A DNA stretch of 35,229 nucleotides, from assembly GCF_003947455.1 (NCBI RefSeq), contig NZ_QHJH01000068.1, positions 1 through 35,229 on the forward strand. Direction: 5' to 3'. The stretch's first letter is position 1, and each line of letters starts with the position of its first letter. Below are positions 29,903 to 35,229 of this stretch, one piece after another. Source of the DNA: Streptomyces sp. WAC 04229. Lineage in GTDB: Bacteria > Actinomycetota > Actinomycetes > Streptomycetales > Streptomycetaceae. Below the pieces are notes generated by a model. It searched no databases. It was not told the origin of the DNA and saw only the letters and a program-made list of their open reading frames with translations. The translations under genes and the position numbers were made by a program.

Positions 29903-31609
29903 GTGAGGACAGCGACACTGGGGCCGGCGCAGCGCGCCGAGTCGCTCGCGGCCATGGCCGAGCGCGAACTGGACGTACTGGTGGTGGGCGCCGGCGTGGT
30001 CGGCGCGGGCACCGCGCTGGACGCCGTGACGCGTGGCCTGTCGACCGGCCTGGTCGAGGCGCGGGACTGGGCGTCGGGCACCTCCAGCCGGTCCAGCAAG
30101 CTGATCCACGGCGGCCTGCGCTATCTGGAGATGCTCGACTTCGCGCTCGTCCGGGAGGCGCTGAAGGAGCGCGGCCTGCTGCTCGAACGGCTGGCGCCGC
30201 ACCTGGTGAAGCCGGTGCCGTTCCTGTACCCCCTGCAGCACAAGGGCTGGGAGCGGCTGTACGCGGGCTCCGGCGTCGCGCTCTACGACGCCATGTCCAT
30301 GGCCCGCGGCCACGGCCGGGGCCTGCCGATGCACCGTCACCTGAGCCGCTCTCACGCCCTGCGGGTGGCACCCGCGTTGAAGAAGGACGCGCTGGTCGGC
30401 GCGCTCCAGTACTACGACGCGCAGATGGACGACGCCCGCTTCGTCGCCACCCTGGTGCGCACCGCCGCGGCGTACGGCGCCCAGGTCGCCAACCGCGCGC
30501 GCGTCACCTCCTTCATTCGCGAGGGCGAACGCGTGGTCGGCGCCCGCGTCCAGGACGTCGAGGCGGGCGGCGAGTACGACATCCGCGCCAAGCAGATCGT
30601 GAACGCGACCGGGGTGTGGACCGACGACACCCAGTCGATGGTGGGCGAGCGCGGCCAGTTCCACGTCCGGGCGTCCAAGGGCATCCACCTCGTCGTGCCC
30701 AAGGACCGCATCCACTCCACCACCGGCCTCATCCTGCGCACCGAGAAGTCCGTGCTGTTCGTCATCCCCTGGGGGCGGCACTGGATCATCGGCACCACGG
30801 ACACCGACTGGGACCTCGACAAGGCCCACCCGGCCGCCTCCAGCGCGGACATCGACTACCTCCTGGAGCACGTCAACTCGGTGCTGTCGGTGCCCCTCAC
30901 CCGCGACGACGTCGAGGGCGTCTACGCCGGGCTGCGCCCCCTGCTGGCCGGCGAGTCGGACGCCACCAGCAAACTCTCGCGCGAGCACACCGTCGCGCAC
31001 CCGGTGCCCGGCCTGGTCGTCGTGGCGGGCGGCAAGTACACGACGTACCGGGTGATGGCCAAGGACGCCGTGGACGAGGCGGTGCACGGCCTCGACCTGC
31101 GGGTCGCCGACAGCGTCACCGAGGAGACCCCGCTGCTCGGCGCCGAGGGCTACCAGGCGCTGTGGAACGCGCGGGCGCGGATCGCCGCGCGCACCGGCCT
31201 GCACGTGGTCCGCGTCGAGCACCTCCTCAACCGGTACGGCTCGCTGGCCGAGGAGGTGCTGGAACTGGTCGCCGAGGACCCCTCGCTGGGCCAACCGCTC
31301 CAGGCGGCCGACGACTACCTGCGCGCCGAGGTCGTCTACGCCGCCTCGCACGAGGGCGCGCGGCACCTGGACGACGTCCTCACCCGGCGCACCCGCATCT
31401 CCATCGAGACCTTCGACCGCGGGACGCGCAGCGCGCGTGAGGCCGCCGAGCTGATGGCACCGGTACTGGGCTGGGACAAGGGCCAGATCGAACGCGAGGT
31501 CCAGCACTACGAGAAGCGGGTCGAGGCCGAGCGGGAGTCGCAGCGCCAGCCGGACGACCTGACGGCCGACGCGGCCCGGCTGGGGGCGCCGGACATCGTG
31601 TCCCGGTAG
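29903..31609 (+). CDS. glpD: Aerobic glycerol-3-phosphate dehydrogenase (FAD)
   Basis: A 568-aa membrane-associated flavoenzyme oxidising sn-glycerol-3-phosphate to dihydroxyacetone phosphate and passing electrons to quinone. The FAD fold is at ~25-60 (LDVLVVGAGVVGAGTALDAV, then SSRSSKLIHGGLRYLE). Further family motifs are IVNATGVWTDD, SKGIHLVVPKDR, IPWGRHWIIGTTDTDW and GGKYTTYRVMAKDAVD. The C-terminal helical DAO_C domain ends near 540. GTG 29903 has GGGAGG 5 nt upstream. It is the only gene of its unit; no glpF or glpK is present here. A terminator hairpin follows. Confidence 0.95.
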   Translation: MRTATLGPAQRAESLAAMAERELDVLVVGAGVVGAGTALDAVTRGLSTGLVEARDWASGTSSRSSKLIHGGLRYLEMLDFALVREALKERGLLLERLAPHLVKPVPFLYPLQHKGWERLYAGSGVALYDAMSMARGHGRGLPMHRHLSRSHALRVAPALKKDALVGALQYYDAQMDDARFVATLVRTAAAYGAQVANRARVTSFIREGERVVGARVQDVEAGGEYDIRAKQIVNATGVWTDDTQSMVGERGQFHVRASKGIHLVVPKDRIHSTTGLILRTEKSVLFVIPWGRHWIIGTTDTDWDLDKAHPAASSADIDYLLEHVNSVLSVPLTRDDVEGVYAGLRPLLAGESDATSKLSREHTVAHPVPGLVVVAGGKYTTYRVMAKDAVDEAVHGLDLRVADSVTEETPLLGAEGYQALWNARARIAARTGLHVVRVEHLLNRYGSLAEEVLELVAEDPSLGQPLQAADDYLRAEVVYAASHEGARHLDDVLTRRTRISIETFDRGTRSAREAAELMAPVLGWDKGQIEREVQHYEKRVEAERESQRQPDDLTADAARLGAPDIVSR

Positions 31610-31617
31610 CGTCCGCG

Positions 31618-31647
31618 GCGGCGGGCCGGACCTCTCGGGCCCGCCGC
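31618..31647. terminator. Terminator after glpD
   Basis: GCGGCGGGCC and GGCCCGCCGC form a perfect 10-bp stem around a 10-nt loop, starting 8 bp after the stop codon. Confidence 0.8.
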
Positions 31648-31755
31648 ACGGCCCGTCCCCCGCGCCCCCGGGCCCCCGTGGCACCCTGGGCGTCGAGCAC
31701 TTGTCGCGTGAGGGACAATGAAGGCTCTGTCAGGGCGGGTTGCATGAGGGGACGC

Positions 31756-33786
31756 ATGTCGGACGCGGAGCGGGCGGGGACACCCCGTACGGACAAGAGC
31801 GCACGTCTCCTCGCCGGGCGTTACCGGCTGGGGGACGTGCTCGGCCGCGGCGGCATGGGGACGGTGTGGCGGGCCCAGGACGAGACCCTGGGACGCACGG
31901 TCGCCGTCAAGGAGCTGCGGTTTCCGGGCAACATCGACGAGGAGGAGAAGCGGCGCCTGATCACGCGCACGCTGCGCGAGGCCAAGGCGATCGCGCGGAT
32001 CCGCAACAACGGCGCCGTCACCGTCTACGACGTGGTCGAGGAGGACGACCGGCCCTGGATCGTGATGGAACTCGTCGAGGGCAAGTCGCTCGCCGAGGCC
32101 ATCCGTGAGGACGGTCTGCTGGAGCCAAAGCGCGCCGCCGAGGTCGGCCTCGCCGTCCTCGACGTGCTGCGCTCGGCGCACCGCGAGGGCATCCTGCACC
32201 GCGACGTGAAGCCGTCCAACGTGCTGATCGCCGAGGACGGCCGGGTCGTGCTCACCGACTTCGGCATCGCCCAGGTCGAGGGCGACCCGTCCATCACCTC
32301 CACCGGCATGCTCGTCGGCGCCCCCTCCTACATCTCCCCGGAGCGCGCCCGCGGGCACAAGCCCGGACCGGCCGCCGACCTCTGGTCGCTCGGCGGGCTG
32401 CTGTACGCCGCCGTCGAGGGCACCCCGCCCTACGACAAGGGCTCGGCGATCGCGACCCTCACCGCGGTGATGACGGAGAACCTGGAGGAGCCGAAGAACG
32501 CCGGCCCGCTGCGGGACGTCATCTACGGGCTGCTCAACAAGGACCCCGACCACCGGCTCGACGACGCCGGCGCCCGCGCCATGCTGACCAAGGTCATCCA
32601 CGCGCCCGCCCCCGACGAGATCGATCCGGCCGACGCCACCAAGGTCGTACCGATCCCGCCCCAGCCGGACGAGGGGACGCGCCGGGGCGGCGCCGGCGGC
32701 AAGCGGGCCGAGGAGGCCGGGGAACGGCTGCGCGGGGCGCTGCGCTCGGTGCGCAAGGCCGCCGTCGGGGCGGGTGCGGCCGGTGCGGCCGCCGCCTCGC
32801 GGAGCAGGCAGGGCGGTACGGGCTCCGGGTCCGGCGCGGACTCCGGCGCCACCGGGGCGGGCGCGTCCGGTACCGCCGCGTCCGGTACCGCCGGAACGGC
32901 CGCCGCGACGGGATCGGCGCAGGGTCCGGGCGCAGGCGCGCAGGGCGCGAACGCTCCCGGCGGCAAGCGGAGTTCCGGCTGGCCCGTCGTGCCGCCGCCG
33001 GACCTGCCGGCCAGGCCCGTGCCCCGGGCACCGCTCACCGACGTGGTACCGCGCCGGACGCTGATCGCCATCGCGGTGATCGTGGCGCTCGCCGTGCTCG
33101 GCACCGTGCTGGCGCTCACCCTCGGCGGCGACGACGAGAAGGGCGCCGAGGGCGGCAACGGCGGCAAGCCCGTCGCCTCCGCGGGACCGAGCGGCGAGAC
33201 CAAGCAGGACGACGAGGGCGGCACCGGCACCGACGGCGCCGCCTCCGACCCGGCGACGGACGGTGACGCGAGCGGTACCCCGGACGGCGGCGCGAGCGCG
33301 TCCGGCGAGGCGGACGGCGGGTCCCCGGACGCCGGGAAGTCCGAGGACCAGGAGGACGTGGCCGCCACCCACAAGGGCGGCCAGGGATACCGCATCGGGC
33401 TGCCCGAGGGCTGGAAGTTCGCCTCCACGGGCGCCTCGGGCGACCGGTTCACCGGCCCCGGCGGGCAGAAGCTGCTGGTGGCCTGGACCTCCACGCCCAA
33501 GGGCGACCCGGTCGCCGACTGGAAGAACCAGGAGCGGTACATGGTCCGCTCGCAGTACAAGAAGATCCGCATAGAGAAGGTGGACTACCGGGGCTGGAAC
33601 ACGGCCGACTGGGAGTTCACCTACTCCGACGGCGGCACCAAGTACCGCACCGTGGACCGGGGCTTCGTCGTCAACGACCACCAGGGCTACGCGCTCATGT
33701 ACACCGCGAAGGCCGACGACTGGGACGGCGACCTGCGCCGGGACACCTGGCGGACCCTGACGAAGTCCTTCGAACCCAAGTCCTGA
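31756..33786 (+). CDS. Membrane-anchored Ser/Thr protein kinase (PASTA-less PknB type)
   Basis: A 676-aa protein. The intracellular kinase domain at ~22-290 has the glycine loop GRGGMGTVW, ATP lysine K52 in VAVKEL, HRDVKPSN (D150), DFG (168-170) and SPERARG. A long Gly/Ala/Ser linker (~300-420) precedes one TM helix near 433-455 (RTLIAIAVIVALAVLGTVLA). The outer part is an acidic Gly/Ser/Asp spacer and then a ~140-residue globular end (GYRIGLPEGWKFASTGASGD ...). ATG 31756 has GAGGGGAC upstream; ATG 31744 is an alternative. All catalytic residues are present. The next gene encodes a kinase-like partner. Confidence 0.93.
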   Translation: MSDAERAGTPRTDKSARLLAGRYRLGDVLGRGGMGTVWRAQDETLGRTVAVKELRFPGNIDEEEKRRLITRTLREAKAIARIRNNGAVTVYDVVEEDDRPWIVMELVEGKSLAEAIREDGLLEPKRAAEVGLAVLDVLRSAHREGILHRDVKPSNVLIAEDGRVVLTDFGIAQVEGDPSITSTGMLVGAPSYISPERARGHKPGPAADLWSLGGLLYAAVEGTPPYDKGSAIATLTAVMTENLEEPKNAGPLRDVIYGLLNKDPDHRLDDAGARAMLTKVIHAPAPDEIDPADATKVVPIPPQPDEGTRRGGAGGKRAEEAGERLRGALRSVRKAAVGAGAAGAAAASRSRQGGTGSGSGADSGATGAGASGTAASGTAGTAAATGSAQGPGAGAQGANAPGGKRSSGWPVVPPPDLPARPVPRAPLTDVVPRRTLIAIAVIVALAVLGTVLALTLGGDDEKGAEGGNGGKPVASAGPSGETKQDDEGGTGTDGAASDPATDGDASGTPDGGASASGEADGGSPDAGKSEDQEDVAATHKGGQGYRIGLPEGWKFASTGASGDRFTGPGGQKLLVAWTSTPKGDPVADWKNQERYMVRSQYKKIRIEKVDYRGWNTADWEFTYSDGGTKYRTVDRGFVVNDHQGYALMYTAKADDWDGDLRRDTWRTLTKSFEPKS

Positions 33787-33938
33787 GCGGACGGCTCCGG
33801 GTTTGAGCGGCGCGATATCTGGCATCAGCTCTTTGCGGGTTGCCTCCGGCACGTATCGTGAGTGCTTGCGGACCGTACGCAGCCGGAACGGCCCGCCGGG
33901 CGAACGGAATTGACCGACGGGCTGCCGGGGGTGGCGAC

Positions 33939-35229
33939 GTGGACGACTATGCGGGACGGGTGCTCGCCGACCGCTACCGCCTGCCCCTGCCGCCGTCCGA
34001 CGAGTACGAACTCACCGAGACCCGGGCGTTCGACACCTACAGCGGCCAGGAAGTCCTGGTCCGGCAGGTCCCGTTGCCGGAGGTCGTCGAGGCCGAGGTG
34101 CTCGACGCGGACGGTCTTCCCGACGGCTTCACGGCCCGTGACGGCGGCGTCCGGCACCCCGGCAGGCGGACCTCCGGCGGGAGCACCGGCATCCGGCGGC
34201 CGGCCGACCCCGTGGTGCGGCGAGCCGTCGAGGCCGCGCAGGCCGCCGCCGCCGTTCCCGACCACCCGCGCCTCGACCAGGTCTTCGACGTGTTCGCCGA
34301 GGGCGGGTCGCTGTGGATCGTCAGCGAGCTGGTCGCCGCGAGGCCGCTGGCCGCGCTCCTCGCCGAGCAGACGCTGACGCCCTACCGCGCGGCGGAAGTG
34401 GCCTCCGACATCCTGCTGGCGCTGCGGGTGCTGCACACGTACGGCTGGGTGCACCGCAACATCACCGCGCGCACCGTGCTCGTCTGCGACGACGGGCGGG
34501 TCATGCTGACCGGCCTGGCGGTCGGGGCCGCCGAGGAGGCGCTGTGCGGGTACGACCCCGTCCCGCCGCCCGACGAGGACCCCGCCCCCGGCCCGCTCGA
34601 CCCAGGCGGAACCTTCGGCCCCGGCGGCGGTCTGCCCGGCCCGGGCGGCGCCGGGCCCGGGATGCCGGGGCCGGCCGGAGCGCGGGCCGGAATCCTGGGT
34701 TCCGGTGATTCCGGAGTCCTCGGCCCCGGTGACGCCGATCCGGAGGCCGCCCGGCGGGCCGCCATCGAGGCCCGGGGCGTCGGCGGGCTGCCGGTCTCGG
34801 GGGCCGTGGGCCCGGGTGCACCCGCCCCTCTCGCGCCCGCACAGCTCGACACCAGCGGCGACCTCCGCGCCGCCCGCGCCGGAGCGATCGCCGCGTACCG
34901 CGCCGGGGCCCGTGCCGCCGCCCGCGTCCAGGAGGCCCAGAACGGCCGCGCCGCCCTCCCGGGAGCCCGCCCCGCCCCCGACGACACGGCGGGGCGGCCC
35001 GGCCGGGGCGCCGACACCGGCCGACCCGGCGGCTACCCCGCCTTGGGCGCCGAGGAGGGCCGGCCGCCCCATGCGGACGCCGGTCCCGGATCCGCCCACG
35101 GCGCCGAGCGAGCCGGCCCGCCGGCCGAGGACGCCGGGCACGGCGCCGCGGTACCGCCCGGGCAGATCGCCGACCCCTACGGCGTACGCACGACCTCCTG
35201 GCACGGTGCCACGCCCCGCTCCGGAGGCG
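33939..35229 (+). CDS. Pseudokinase-like protein, partial (runs off right edge)
   Basis: GTG 33939 with GGGGGTGG upstream opens a frame with no stop for 430 codons to the window end. Residues ~8-200 follow a protein kinase layout (ADRYRLPLPP, SGQEVLVRQV, LWIVSELVAARPLAALLAEQ, GWVHRNITARTVLVCDDGRV). The ATP lysine is Arg42, the HRD aspartate is Asn174 and DFG reads TGL (191-193). Catalysis is therefore unlikely. From ~205 a Gly/Pro/Ala-rich linker continues, in the manner of membrane-anchored kinases. The adjacent active kinase upstream (152-bp gap) may be its partner or phosphorylate it. It was missed by simple ORF listing because it lacks a stop. Confidence 0.85.
   Translation, partial: MDDYAGRVLADRYRLPLPPSDEYELTETRAFDTYSGQEVLVRQVPLPEVVEAEVLDADGLPDGFTARDGGVRHPGRRTSGGSTGIRRPADPVVRRAVEAAQAAAAVPDHPRLDQVFDVFAEGGSLWIVSELVAARPLAALLAEQTLTPYRAAEVASDILLALRVLHTYGWVHRNITARTVLVCDDGRVMLTGLAVGAAEEALCGYDPVPPPDEDPAPGPLDPGGTFGPGGGLPGPGGAGPGMPGPAGARAGILGSGDSGVLGPGDADPEAARRAAIEARGVGGLPVSGAVGPGAPAPLAPAQLDTSGDLRAARAGAIAAYRAGARAAARVQEAQNGRAALPGARPAPDDTAGRPGRGADTGRPGGYPALGAEEGRPPHADAGPGSAHGAERAGPPAEDAGHGAAVPPGQIADPYGVRTTSWHGATPRSGG

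Overview
The window is a high-GC actinobacterial chromosome segment, almost certainly from Streptomyces. Codon third positions are nearly all G or C, GTG starts and 4-nt GTGA overlaps are common, and the developmental regulators whiD and bldM sit beside a ShbA/SigD-type sigma factor. From memory, the gene order matches the S. coelicolor region around SCO4743-SCO4776. Its backbone (alr, hydrolase, tsaE, tsaB, rimI, tsaD, groES, groEL, whiB-type, sigD-type, guaB, guaB3) is also the mycobacterial Rv3423c-Rv3410c order. No tRNA, rRNA, CRISPR array, intact prophage or insertion sequence was seen.

Layout. (1) 1-5060: cofactor repair and wall/lipid precursor genes: partial nnr, an XRE-cupin regulator, acpS, alr, an alpha/beta hydrolase and tsaE. 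The first ~110 bases look like an error-rich contig end. (2) 5100-8666: a short peptide gene behind a perfect 24-bp palindrome, an exported protein resembling an L,D-transpeptidase that lacks the catalytic Cys, then the coupled tsaB-rimI-tsaD operon (tRNA t6A) and a small coupled ORF. (3) 8667-15994: Streptomyces-specific inserts between tsaD and groES: a LacI regulator, an LCP wall-polymer ligase, a YCII/ECF42 sigma operon with a likely autoregulated promoter, a SAM methyltransferase and two tandem lipoprotein polysaccharide deacetylases. (4) 16000-18420: groES-groEL1 with two CIRCE operators (HrcA) and a strong terminator. (5) 18420-20524: the most irregular part. It holds a 415-aa unknown protein followed, on the same strand, by a mosaic gene remnant. 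One half of the remnant resembles a HATPase-type ATP-binding protein; the other resembles the N-terminus of PglY/DUF499-type phage-defence ATPases. Divergent from these is a truncated HEPN-like ORF. Two families of dispersed Streptomyces repeats lie in and beside this part. (6) 20525-23080: an SDR, a MOSC protein and a LysR regulator. (7) 23160-25426: whiD, bldM (with a textbook BldN-sigma promoter) and the ShbA/SigD-type sigma gene. (8) 25576-28321: guaB and guaB3, each followed by a strong terminator. (9) 28409-35229: a nucleotide-sugar-dehydrogenase homologue with its catalytic residues replaced, glpD, a membrane Ser/Thr kinase, and the start of a pseudokinase running off the right edge.

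A recurring theme is enzyme folds with lost catalytic residues: the LDT-like protein, GuaB3, the UGDH-like protein and the pseudokinase. The best candidate for an undescribed system is the degraded 18.5-20.5 kb cassette.
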